A DNA stretch of 64,000 nt from Campylorhamphus procurvoides (Eukaryota; Chordata; Aves; Passeriformes; Dendrocolaptidae): the NCBI GenBank assembly GCA_013396655.1, contig WBMV01005000.1, positions 338,895 to 402,894 on the forward strand, read 5' to 3'. Both the position numbers and the translations under genes were made by a program. Of the stretch, positions 50,675 to 62,700 are shown piece by piece. The notes under the pieces were generated by a model that ran no database searches, was not told the origin of the DNA, and saw only the letters and a list, made by a program, of their open reading frames with translations. Position 1 is the first letter of the stretch, and the number at the start of each line of letters is the position of its first letter.

Positions 50675-53600
50675 AGTGTAACTAACTTATTTACTAAAGA
50701 CATTACTCTTTTTTTTTTTTTTTTTCCATGTGGAGGTGTGGTATCTTTTAGAAAACTTTACTGTATTGGAGAAAGCAATGCAAAATTCATAGCAATTAAT
50801 AATGGTATAAATTAGATTAAGTCCAATAAATGTTCCTGCTATGGAACTCTTTAAACATCCCTGCATATCCACTGTCTGTATCTTTGATTTAAAGGATGAA
50901 GAACAGCTCTTTCCAAGTCTGATTGATCTGAGCTGTTAATGGTTATTTAGAGGATGTGTGTTCAGGCAAAGTGTGGAACTAATTGTAAACAGAACATAGT
51001 TTTGCTTATTGCAATTTGTTTTTATATGCTTTCTGCAAACAGTATTTACTCAGCTGTCTCTTGCTCTACAAGATTTCCTACTGAAAGATAAATTACATTC
51101 CCATAACAGACTCCTTTCTTGATTTGAATTCCATGGAGAAACTAAATAACCTGTCTTTCTATTTTTAATGGAGCCAGCACACTTCACTATCTAGAATAAA
51201 TAAAATCAGAGCCATGTTGCAGTGACACTGATAAACTATGCTATTTTTTATCAGATTGTGCACTGTAAATTACACTACCGTTATTTCTGCAATCTTTTAT
51301 TTACCAAAGTTGTGCACAAGCACTGTCTGAGCAGCTAAACTGTTAACGATAACTAAGTTGTATGGTAATGAGTTTACTGAGAAGGTAAAGAGACCTTTCA
51401 GGCCTTTTGGAGATCACCCATTACAACAACCAAAGGTTCTATGGACTGGCTTTACTCCGTCCTTACCTCCTACTAAATATTTCCTGTGAAATGTATGTGT
51501 TTACTTGCATTCATATAAGTGTGAAATGGATTCTGAGTTTTCAATGCCATTTGTTTTCAAACCTTATCAAGACCTGCAGTACTTACTGAGGACTATGAAT
51601 ATGTAAAATCTTGTACTTTCTAGTTTGAGCTCAAAGAATGTTCCAAACTATTTTTCAAACATAAGTGTGCATGTTGGGTCATATTTTTCTAGCTGTTGGT
51701 GACATACAGAAATTTCTTTACCTTGTGAAGAAAATTATGTTGACCTTGTATGCACCGCATATAAATTTTACGCTTTACATTTAGCTTGAATTTATGGCTG
51801 AAAAAAGAAAGTTTTTAGAATAGAAAGTAGTTGTTTCTTTACTTAGAATGATTGCTTGCCTTTTCCATAGTGGCTTTTTTTCCCCCTTTTACCTGTTGAG
51901 CCTAAAGACTGATTTATACCAAACTTGTCAGTTTGCTGCTTGAAGTTTTACACTGGTTATAGTCGGCTGAACATCATTAGCTTTTCTGGCATTTACTTCT
52001 GAATGCTATAGATCTAAACTCGGATAAATATGTGTGTAAAGTGTTCTAAAAGCTTATATGAAAGTGTTCTAGATGGAAACTGAGATTTTCTAGCACTTAT
52101 TCTGCATGGGCCTTTGAAAATTCTAAAATTGGGAAAATGTTATCAACTAAACATCTGATCAGAAAACAGGAGAAGTTTCAAAACTTGAAGAGTTTAAGAA
52201 GCCAAATGATATAGCAACAGTTTGCTTTGAAAAATATTTGATTTATCAAGAGGAGAGGATGAAATATAATTAATTACTGAAAACTGTTAATGTTGAAATC
52301 ATTCTATTGAAGTCGTTCGGTCACAAAAGTTAAGTCATCTTTACAGTTAGTCACCAATGTAGCAAAACAAAGACATCAGGAAAGGAAAATAAGGAAAGCT
52401 TCATAATTTAAAAGAAAAATATTTTGGACATTCTTTCAAAGAAAATAGTTTAAGCAAAGCATTTATATCATTGTTACAAAGACAGGAAAAGAAAATTCAT
52501 GCAGGTCCTCTCATGAGATCAGTGCCCACCCTTTCAGCAGCTTTAGTATTGTATAATGCCGAGTCAATGTAGATTACTGAAAATCTGGGTGTTATATTAA
52601 TGGGACGCATTATTGCTAAAGATTACAGGTTACGTTAATGCATTAAGGTTAGAAGTTGGAACTAGTTTGGTCCTAGTGACTGAAGACTTCAGCCCAACTG
52701 GCTGGCATCTGTCTGCAAAGCACTAAACATTTTGAAACATTACTTTCAGGCAAATTGAATACCACTCTAAGGAGAGTTAAGCCAGCAGTAGACTCTGCTT
52801 GAGGATATACATTTAGATCAATGAGAATGGAAAAACCACATAATTTTGAAGAGAAATGCACTTGGATGTGTGGTAGCACAAGTGCTTCTGGGCACTACTA
52901 AATGAGGGATTGATCATGGCAGTTTTGACAATGAACGTGACAAGTTGAACTGGTCTGCCACTAATGGTCTCAGTCCTCACTCTGTTGATAGGGCCTGGCT
53001 GAAGGAAGAAAAGATTAGACCAGATTTGTCAGAGGAAGTAGACATGTACAATGAACATCTTTGACTCTTCAAGAGAAATTAAAATGCTTTTCAAATTCTA
53101 GGTGACTAATCCAGAATGTAACTCTGAGGGAAGCAAAAATTTTCTCATAACTTTGATTTTTTTAATGTTTTTTAAACGAAACTGACATTTTTAAATGGCT
53201 TTAATTTACATTACTGCAAAACATTTAAATCTATTCTGAAAAGTATAAAATTATATAATAGAGGTGTACCCAGCTTTGTGACGGATGGAGGGGAGAAATG
53301 GAGGTAGTTCATATTCTGTGTTTAATTTACTAAGAATTTGTTTCATTTGAAACTAAGTGTGATGTATGAAGAGGAAAAAAACTAGCAGTTTTATAAGCTG
53401 AAATTTCTGCTCTATAAAAATTTGATAAGAAACCTGAGCTGAGTCCTATATAAATTGTTATATATGTATATGACAAAATAACTTTTTATTACTTAAAAGT
53501 AAATGAATTTGTTAACTCTAATTTTTGTGCTGCTACTTCTGTTGTAGTAGAACTTTTGTTATGGTGTTTCTATTTTTTGTTTTCAATAAAGCTGAAATAT

Positions 53601-54214
53601 TTTGAGGACAGATCTCTAAATAGTACTACTTGGGGGAGTTTTGCTGTACTGAGGCTTCACTTGAAAATTAGTACATTGTCTCCTTCATTTCCTTTTCACG
53701 TGTATAAATTGACATACTAAATTTTAGAATATTTTTCATATTGACTGTTTTGCACAGAGTCTGAGCTTTAGGAGATGAAAGTCTACGAATTAAGCCCATA
53801 TTTGCTCTCTGGTAGGAGGGAAGATGAAGGAATAAGAAATGGCCTAGTTTCATTTTCTTGAAGCTACAAAGTAAATTGATAGCAAAACTGAGATTAATAT
53901 TTCCCTAGTGCAGGGCTGTCCAGAAAGTCTCTTTAAATCATGTTGCTGCTTATTATCTTAATTTCAAAAATCTGTTTAAAACCTTTCAAAAAAATCCAAG
54001 CTAGTCACTATTTCCTATCAGCTCTGTTGATCCTTTAAACATTAAATTAATATGCTATTACTGAAAAACCTTCCCTTTTGAGGGAGGGAAAATAGTTGTA
54101 TGTTTTCTAATGTAGATATTAAAAAAAAAAAAGAAAATGTATTAAACCAAAATTAAACTACTTCATGAGGTTGCTTATACAGCATTGGCCATTACGTAAG
54201 TTGTAGGAATGATA

Positions 54215-54234
54215 TATAGGTATTAATACCTATA
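54215..54234. repeat. Perfect 20-bp palindrome
   Basis: tataggtattaatacctata equals its own reverse complement with no spacer. Confidence 0.9.
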
Positions 54235-54620
54235 AATACATACAGGACAGTGGATTTTCTTTCCTGCTAGTGTCTGATTCAGATATAAAAGCCAAGTATT
54301 TACTTCTTCTCAATTGGTCATAGTCAAACAAGTAATTCTGATCTATCTTTTCTGAGTACCTCCTTTGTCTGGTGTGTGTATGGTAAACCTTTTAATAGCT
54401 ATGCAAGATTTATTTTTCAGAAACAGAGCAGAATAATCCAAAATCATTTATGATGCACATAGATAAATGTAATGAAAAATAATTTCAAGAGATCAGAAAA
54501 ATATTAATAAGATACAGAAAAATGAGTGTGTGTGTAGACAATAATGTAGTAATTCTTATATTTTTTCCTTGCCAAAGGAGATTCAAGGCAAAGTGTTGAG
54601 TTATTAGTTATTGAGCTGAA

Positions 54621-54626
54621 AATATT
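54621..54626. repeat. Left target-site duplication of the solo LTR
   Basis: AATATT directly before the LTR's TG. The identical hexamer follows the terminal CA at 55172-55177. Confidence 0.85.
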
Positions 54627-54833
54627 TGTCGGGATACGGGCAGTCCAATATCAGAAGTGGAGAAAAGATTGTAAAGAGAAGAAGAAAAAATCCAAACCTG
54701 AACCATCATTGTGGATTGAAGGCTGCCTGCCCGTCGAGTGAAGAGAGAGCTGAAAGTTTTAAAATTTGCAGTTCGTTAGTGGTTCTCTGTATTAGAGTAG
54801 TTATAATTACATTTCTATTGTTCATTTGTTCCT

Positions 54834-54907
54834 ATTGGTTAATGAACCCCAGTTCTACCGCAGTTACAACCCTATGATTGGCCACCCTTTTCCTTTTATC
54901 CTATTGG
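54834..54907 (+). promoter_or_regulatory. Cluster of three ATTGG (inverted CCAAT) boxes in LTR U3
   Basis: ATTGG occurs at 54834-54838, 54877-54881 and 54903-54907. Such inverted CCAAT boxes are classical binding sites for NF-Y in retroviral and cellular promoters. Binding here is inference. Confidence 0.5.
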
Positions 54908-55077
54908 CCAGCCTGTGGTGCAGTGTACCTGCACCATATATGGTTGGCCTCTCCTTTGCCCCTCCTACTCCTTGCCTTATATGGTGAAGCCCATCCCATT
55001 TTTCCGTTATATGTCGCAGACCTATGAGGCTCCTCCCTTAACCAAGCCCACTTTCTAGAACCTTCCCTAACTGACCC

Positions 55078-55085
55078 TATAAAAG
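55078..55085 (+). promoter_or_regulatory. LTR TATA box
   Basis: TATAAAAG, followed by 'cccatgctccctcag'. It is the likely core promoter of the LTR at 54627-55171. Confidence 0.7.
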
Positions 55086-55100
55086 CCCATGCTCCCTCAG

Positions 55101-55106
55101 AATAAA
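55101..55106 (+). terminator. LTR polyadenylation signal (AATAAA)
   Basis: AATAAA lies 15 bases after the TATA box, so it falls close to or before the expected transcription start. Confidence 0.65.
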
Positions 55107-55171
55107 CGGCCGTTTTGCTCCAACCCTCACGCAGAGTGGTCTGCTCCTTCTTACCCATCAGGTCTGTGTCA

Positions 55172-55177
55172 AATATT
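55172..55177. repeat. Right target-site duplication of the solo LTR
   Basis: AATATT, identical to 54621-54626. Confidence 0.85.
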
Positions 55178-58100
55178 TGAAAAATTTACTTTTGACAGCC
55201 ACAGAATGAAAAGAATGTCTTTGTTTCCTCCATTACATGTTTCCTGGAAATATTTTATTCATGTACACTCAACATTGTTAGTGATCTACATAGAATTACA
55301 GCATGACATTTTTTAAACACAGGCCTGTTTCATATACCACAAGATAGATGACAAATTGGTATTAAAAAATGGCTCTAGTCCTGTAAAATATGAAACAAAG
55401 AGCTTTCTGAACAAGTAAAGTAATCAGGATTCTTTAATACATAATGTAACATACAGGAATTAATTTCATGAGCAGAATAACCTAACACCACAGAAATCAT
55501 TGGCACTGACTGATTAGGGAGAGTTGTGGATAATGCCCACTGAAAAAATCATAGCACGCACTTGAACATGGCTAGGATTATACTCCAAGGCAATAGTAAT
55601 ATGAAATCTGTCACCCTGGACATGTTCAAAGGTTGGATATGATTCTGGGCTACTGACTGTAGGTGGGAGGAAAACTCTTTGGAGTCTCTTGCACTTTTGT
55701 TAGCACACATTTAAAAAATGAGACAGAATTTATTGAGGTTATTGCGGGTCTGTCTTTTATGTTTGCTCTCCAGCCTTGTGCCTGACAACAACTTTGTCAT
55801 CCAATTGTGTTGTCCGTACTTGGGAAACCTTTGTCTTCAACCTCTTTACACCTCCCCCCAAACTGGAGGGGAAGTGATCAGCTGGGCAATGGGAAGGTGA
55901 TTCTACAGCATGCAGAACTGAGCAACTTTTTGTACTGCAGCTTTAAGGAAACCAATTTCAGTATGCTTATAGAAGGAGGCTAAAGTTTCTGGGAAAGATT
56001 ACATTTGTTAACTCCTTTTTAATTGCTCTGTATTCTTTTCTCACTATATCTGTTTCTCTTGAAGCTCTGATTTATAAAAGTTCTTGCATGTCCTGTCAGA
56101 ATCAGTCTATTGCATTTCAGATGTGCATTCAGCTTGAAACCACAATGCATATGTGTTTACTGTAAACATAGAAATAGATATTTAAAGCCGCTGTTGCAAT
56201 CAGTTGTGTAAAGATAGTTGTGTGGTGAATACTTCAAATCATCTTTCAGTCTTACTGAACATCTGAAAACATAAATATTTCTTGATATACTTAATGCCAG
56301 TATCTTTACTTCCTTTAAGAATAAAATGAAAATGTAACTTTTATACAATTAAATATACTTAAAACAAAATTTGGGCCTTTTAGAATTTTGATGATGCAAT
56401 GAAGACCTAAATGTGTAAATAACTTCAACAAAAAAAGAAATCAAACCTTCAGGGTTCACTTTATGTAAGAATTTAATGTTTAGTTCTTGCAGTGGACAAA
56501 ATGCAAAGTGAACATAACTTCCCTTGAGTGATGGTGGTGTCCTTTGAAAACTTGCTTTGAGTGCAGGGTTCACTCTAGTTCTCAATCCACTTTGGGCAAG
56601 TGCTCTTCTGTGACAGACTCTTCTTGTGCTTTTGACTCAGCTTTGGGACTTCTTTTAGGACTTTAAATTCTCACCAAAGCCAAAAGAAAAGTCATGCAGC
56701 TCAGGGTCTGAAGGTCACTCTTCTATTGTCCAGGATGGTTGTTTCTTGCAGTTGTGTTTGAGTCAAAGGCAAACCAAACCAGATCAGCCCTGCGTGGCCA
56801 GTATGATCCCTGAAAACAGAACTGAAGCACAGGTCAGATTCCTGCTGAAGACCTGAGTGTCATACCTGCAGACCTCTGCCTGTGACTAGCAGCAAAGAGA
56901 GAAAAAAGCACACGGGAGTGTGAGTGATTAGATAATTTAGCTTAAACATTAAGTTGACATAATAGTTTGATTGTGAGTATGATGGTGATGTCCATCACTG
57001 TATTGGGGATTTCATCTTGCATGTGATAGACCTTGAAAATTAATATTTTATTAGAGCTAAAATATGTGTGTCTGATGAGAAGTTTTCTCCTAGTAATGAA
57101 AGAAAAGAGGGACATATGCTACCCCATCAAAAAGCAGGCTATAAAAATGTCTTAGAATCTTATATTTGACTAACAGAATTTTGTAAATTATTCACTTTTG
57201 TGGGAAATGAATGCAATGGTTTTGTATTTTTTTTCAATTTTCTGCAGAAAAAAATGATCAAGTATTTTTTACTTTAATACTGCCACATCAATCAGGTAAA
57301 ATTTGGTATTCAAAGTATTAAACATTCCCTTTTTTTACTCATATCTTAAAATCTAGACCTTAGGGAAAAGGCTTTGAGCATTATGAACAATATAAGCATG
57401 AACCAATTTCCCTCACTTTTTACATGCAGCTTCTGTAATTATGGAGATAAACAAACATGACTCATGAAACAGAGGTTTTATTATCTTTAATCTTCAAACT
57501 GTAACTCCAATAATTTGTATATATTACTTTATCAATTGTTATTTGTATTCAGACAGTTTCTGTATTCTGTGTATGTTTTTTAGATGAATACTTGCTCTTA
57601 TCTTCAACCAAAGTCCATAAGGCTCTACAGAAAATGAGTAGAACCATTCAGTGATGTGGAATTAATTATGCAGTAAAAGACTAGCTGCCAGAGACATGAT
57701 CTTCCTCCTGTCTTAAGAAGGATGCTTTGCTTTTTAAAGGCCTGTTACAAAGACCTGATATGTTCATCTTCAACCACAAAGGTTACTGGGAAAGTAAATC
57801 TTGAAAAGGTTCTCTCTTGATTTGGAGTCACATTCTCAAAAAATATTAGCAGTGTGGTAGGGATTATCTCTCTGAGTACACACATAGCAGTGACAGTTCA
57901 TTCTCTACACCTTGTCATCTTTAGTCTTTGAGATGTTAATAAATGTATCAAAGGGCATTTTCACAGTTTGTCTAGTACTTCTTAAGTATAACTATCTCTA
58001 CACATCTAGGTGTGACTTCTGTGGGAAAGATTGATTCCATAGTAGCAGTGTAGATACTTGAGATCGTAAATCCACTGGGTTAATCTCTTCCTAGCTTATA

Positions 58101-61100
58101 TGCAAGGCAAGGCCTGTGATCTCAGTGTAACTAATTTTTTTCATGGGTCACCTTCTCACTCTTCACAACTCACAATAAATTCCTTCCTTTATGGCTTTTT
58201 CCAGTGTGACTGATTTTTCCATTCTTATGTAGACCATGAACTGATATCAAAACCATTCATGAAAAAAGCAGAAAAATAAATACTTTTTCTCTAAGACCTG
58301 TTCTATCAAAACAATAGCTTATCAACTTTATCACAGTGAATCTGAAACTTCTGCATTTTTAGAATTTTAAGGCAAATGATACTTGGAGAACATAATTACA
58401 AAGTGCACTGCAAATATCAATAAGTTATTGAGAGTTCTGTTAAGTCCCATTACGTCTTTTTGCTATTTTAGAATAAAAAAAATTTCTGAAAACTTTCAAG
58501 GAGTAATTGTTTACTGAGAGCAAATACAATAGTTGCTGAAAGTGTCAAGCTATGTGTCCATCTACTATGCATTCTTGATTTTTAATATGACAGAAATTAC
58601 TCAAATTACTTGATAAAAGCATGAGGCACAATTTTAAGCAATATATAATTTCTTCTGTTTATATGATGGTGCAGAGATATGCTGATTAGAGATGCACCAG
58701 TTATTTCATATTTTTCTTTAAACCTTTGAAATAGGATCTCAAAACACACATGGAATAAGGTAGTGGTAAGATTAGCAAAGCAATGTTTGCATGTTTGGCT
58801 CCCTGAGATAAAAACCTTTAGTCACAATTCTTGTAATTCCTTTTCAGTCATGCCCAATATACTAATTCTTGGAAATGCAGAATATAAACTTTCTGTTCTG
58901 AATCATAAACAAGAGTCAGTCTTTTTGTCTTTGATAAAGACTTAGACTAAGTTTTGAACTGACTAAACTTTCTTAAAAGCCCAGCAGTCAAACTCAAGCA
59001 GTCTTGAATTACATCATGTTAAATGCATTTGGGAAGCCATAGTAACACTCAGGGTCTTCACACTGTAGACTGTCTTTCACAATATCAACTTATTTTTGTC
59101 TGTTGATGTTTCTTACTTCTCTTTCAATGGCAGCAGAGAAAAAAGGATCATTTAAAAAAATTAATAACACTTAATCCCAAAAATCTTGAAGTAATGTTAA
59201 ATTATACAAAGATACAACTAAAAATATAGCTCCTGTAAGACAGGCGTCCAAGCAAAGAATTGAAAAAAGATTAAAAATTACTCTAAGTACAACTTGACTT
59301 TATGAGATTGTCAGGAAAACTTACACTGATTAGTTCTTCATATGGGTAAGAGATACAAGGGGCTTCCTGTTCCCAAACTTTATATACTATTTCTGGTAAA
59401 CAACAGCTAACTTATTCAGGGTAGGAGCAATATTCAGTAATTTCATTTAAAGTTGTATATGGTTGGCCCAGCCTTATAAAAACTAAAATATATTGAATAT
59501 TTAGGATTCATTGTTGTTATATGGACAAACAGTATTAGTCTTTATATTTGAGAACAGTATCTCTTTGGAAGTTTCTTCCTGCTCTGCAGAAACAAAATTG
59601 TGACTTAACTGTCTTGCAATGACTGAAGTCTGTCTGGAGTATAAAGTCTTTTTTCATAGATTAAAATTCAAACGCTGCTTTCTGTATCAGTAAAAGTTAA
59701 AATATCAATTCAGCAAATACATTTTATGCTTGGTTAAACCTACAATTCACTATCTCAGAAGAATTCTGAGTGACTTTCCAAGCAATAACAAAAAAACCCA
59801 CTATATAAGCAAGGAGAAGCAAAAATTGTATGAGTTAAACCATTTTTTAAAGAAATTGTATCTCTTCCTGGGCTGAAATGTGTCATCCAGTCTGTTTCTA
59901 TATTTTGCCATTTTCAAGGACCTGTGAACAATAGAATAAAGTCAACACACATTAGTTGATAGAGCAAGAAAGTCTCAGAATGATGATGTATATAATCTAA
60001 TTTTACATGCACTGCTGAGAATAGAATTAATATTGTTGGAGTACATCTACTGGAATCAAAGACTGAAAGATAAAACTAATAACTTCAGAAGGGAATTTTT
60101 GTTGTCATACTGTAGAAGCTGAAGGCAAATCCATTTTTAAAACTAAACTATTGAAAGTAATAGCAGTAAACATTGTGAACTTCCATAGTTTGGGATTATC
60201 ATTACAATACTTAGTGTATGGTAACTTCTCTATTTCAATTAAAATGCAACTAATTATGCATGAAGGTAAAATACTGTAGTTGTTTAAACAAAACAAAAAA
60301 GTGTCTTTTAATTCGACAATTTACTCCATTAGTGTTGTTACCTTATCTGTCCCTTACAAATGAACAATTCTGTGATAAGAAACAAAAAACAAACAAACAA
60401 AAAAAACAAAGAAAAAACAAACCAAACCAACAAACCAAAACAGAACAAATAAACAAAGAAACACCCGCCCAAAAAAGGCCTTACAGTAAGAGGAACTTAT
60501 TTGTATAGCAGAAGAGACTAAAAAGTATTTGTCTGGGAAAATATTTGTGAATGCTTTCATGATATGTTTCATACCACATTTTTTTTAATCATTAAATGTT
60601 ACTGCTTCAATTACATAAGGCTTACTAGTTTTTTTTTTGTGGGGGTTGGTTTTTTTTCAGCTAGTTTATTGAGTATAAATTACCTGTGAAATATCAAAAC
60701 AATACTTTTGAATAACCAGAACAAGAATGACATTTCACCAATTCAAATATAATTTCTAATCTCCTTAAATAGCAATGAGGATGATTTTTGTGTACGTCAC
60801 TGTCCTTCAGAACTCATACATGTTTGCCATGTAATCCAAATATCCTAATCATGAATTTTGTTCTGTTTTCATGGAAATGCATTAGCCAATGGAGAGATAA
60901 AGTATGTTACAATTAAATTCCCATTTATAAAAGAATTTAATGCAATAGAACACTTCATTGAGTGGAAATTGCTTTACAGATCAAGAGGTAGACATGTTTA
61001 AAATTTTAATTAGGTAAATCTGCACACAACATGGCTCTCACAGTTTGAACTTGCATTAGATTCTGTGTTTGTGTCAAAATAATGGTGCAATCACTGTGAA

Positions 61101-62344
61101 TAGGGGTCAGGGAGAAGAGGTGTAACCTTAACTAACTAAAATGAAATGTTAAATTATTATTTTACTTTATACTATGATCATTTTATCCATTTCTTAGTAC
61201 CATAAGCCAAAACTGACACCTCATATGAAGTCTTCAGTTACAGTAAAAATTGTTTTTGATAGTTCAGTGTAGTAGTTAATAAAAATGCACATTAATTTTA
61301 TTTTTTTTATTATTCTTTGGACACTCCATTGCATTCCAAGCCAACTACATTTACAGTGCATCGATAACTCTTTCTCAGCTCGGAAAAATGAATGCCCTAT
61401 GTGTGTTTTTTATCAATGTAAGTGTGATCAATATCTTTATTCATGTAGTTTTTGCTGGTGGAAATATGTTTCAATTTGTGAGTATAAATCCTTCCTCTAG
61501 TGTGTTTGTGAAATGCCAATTGATTTTGAAGAAGGAAACACATAGGTATAAATATCAGTATAATTGATCTATAATGTAGATATGTACCTCTAGCAGTAAG
61601 TAATATGGTTGCACTCATGCCAATTTTTGGTGCATGAATATTTTCCCAGCACAGCATTAACAAATCAGCAGTTGATTTAGCTATAGGCATGTTTACATTT
61701 TAGAATGTGGAAGTCAAAGCAATATAATTAATTCCCAAATTGGCTTTCGAGCTCCGAATCATCACCTCCTGCCATAGTAACACCATGGTTATAAATTATG
61801 CACAGCAGAAAATACAAAAGCTAAAGAAAACCCAGGGTGAGATATTAGGATCTGTCTTTGTAAGCCATAATTACAGATCTACCTGTTTCACATTTCCTTG
61901 GTTTCAGCAGGTACTGGTTATAATACAGGTACCTCTTCAGAAATGTCCTCATAAATAAACACTGCTAAAGTACACTCCAGATAAAATTTTATATTCACAT
62001 AGGTGTTGTGAAAGGCTGTTTTGCAATGCACATATATAAAATCATGGAACACTTTCTACATTCTTTCAGTCCTAGTAAGTTATAAGTCTATGTTTTTTTT
62101 CCTTACAAATGGGTAATTTCTATAAAACTCCAAGTATTACTAAATTTCACTTGAAATCTCCTTCTTAATTACCCGCTGAAGTGGAGTATGGAAGGAACCA
62201 TGGCTGGTAGTTCTAGAATGAATGACATCTGCAAATTTTTGATCACTGCTTTTTGTGTCATTTTTGTTATCAGCAAGTTACCGGGTATTTATTGATAAAT
62301 TAACTTTCATAGTTTAAGTACAACGCTGTGTCACAGAATTGTTT
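55178..62344. other. Unique AT-rich non-coding DNA, 7.2 kb
   Basis: No gene, RNA or dispersed repeat recognised. It contains an A/C-rich low-complexity tract at 60379-60465. The open frames at 56349-56585 (-), 60260-60508 (+) and 61397-61690 (-) are short, and the second is simply the A/C-rich tract. Confidence 0.55.
60379..60465. repeat. A/C-rich low-complexity tract (AAAC-like)
   Basis: About 87 bases of irregular AAAC, AAAAAC and CCAAA units with almost no T on the + strand. Poly-Lys/Gln/Asn reading on + and poly-Phe/Val/Leu reading on - are artefacts. Confidence 0.85.
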
Positions 62345-62700
62345 TTCTTACTAGAATTATGGAATCATTCAGTTTGGAAAAGATCCTTAAGATCATCAGG
62401 TCCAACCACCAACCCAGCACTGGCAAGTCCACCATTGAACCATGTCCCTAAGTGCTACATCTTTTAAATACCTCCAGGGATGGTGACTCTAACACTTCCC
62501 TAGACAGTCTGTTCCAATGCTTGATAAACGTTTCAGTGAATAAATTTTTCAGAATATTCAATCTTAATCTCCCCTGGCACAATTTGAGGCCATTTCCTCT
62601 TTCTCTATCACTTGCTAGGTGGGAGAAGAGCCCTACACCCACCTGGCTACAACCTCCCTTCAGGTACTGAGGAGGTGTCCCCTAGTTCCTTCTGGGGTAA
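62345..62700 (-). mobile_element. CR1 LINE 3' end, minus strand
   Basis: The + strand strings 'tatggaatcattcagtttgg', 'accatgtccctaagtgctac', 'tttaaatacctccagggatg', 'cagtctgttccaatgcttga' and 'ggccatttcctctttctcta' are the reverse complement of a CR1 3' end. The minus-strand reading 62642-62448 preserves the ORF2 C-terminus, with GVGLFSHLASDRERGNG and HWNRLSREVLESPSLEVFK visible. The element is 5'-truncated near 62700. Confidence 0.92.

Larger units (their letters stand above)
44407..54620. other. Unique AT-rich non-coding DNA, 10.2 kb
   Basis: No gene or dispersed repeat recognised. Open frames of 132 codons (46115-46513, +) and 129 codons (49599-49988, +) show no domain and sit in ordinary AT-rich DNA. 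Small local duplications occur at 46154-46210, 48446-48496, 50142-50180 and 50589-50674, and a 20-bp palindrome lies at 54215-54234. Confidence 0.55.
54627..55171 (+). mobile_element. Intact solo LTR, class II (ERVK/alpharetrovirus-like)
   Basis: The 545-bp element begins TGTCGGGATACGGG and ends GGTCTGTGTCA, and is flanked by the perfect 6-bp duplication AATATT. Six-base duplications are usual for class II (beta/alpha-like) retroviral integration. Inside, on the + strand, are three ATTGG (inverted CCAAT) boxes at 54834, 54877 and 54903, a TATA box TATAAAAG at 55078-55085, and AATAAA at 55101-55106, giving U3-R-U5 order. There is no internal viral sequence, so the provirus was lost by recombination between its two LTRs. 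It is GC- and CG-richer than its flanks. Clean ends and duplication make it the best-preserved and probably youngest insertion in the window. The class is inferred from duplication length and promoter layout. Confidence 0.88.

Noticed and set aside
54901..55158. 85-codon open frame (-) and an 83-codon frame at 54626-54877 (+)
   Set aside because: They fall inside the solo LTR and have no retroviral or host protein similarity.
60260..60572. Lys/Gln/Asn-rich and Phe/Val/Leu-rich open frames
   Set aside because: Produced by the A/C-rich low-complexity tract at 60379-60465.
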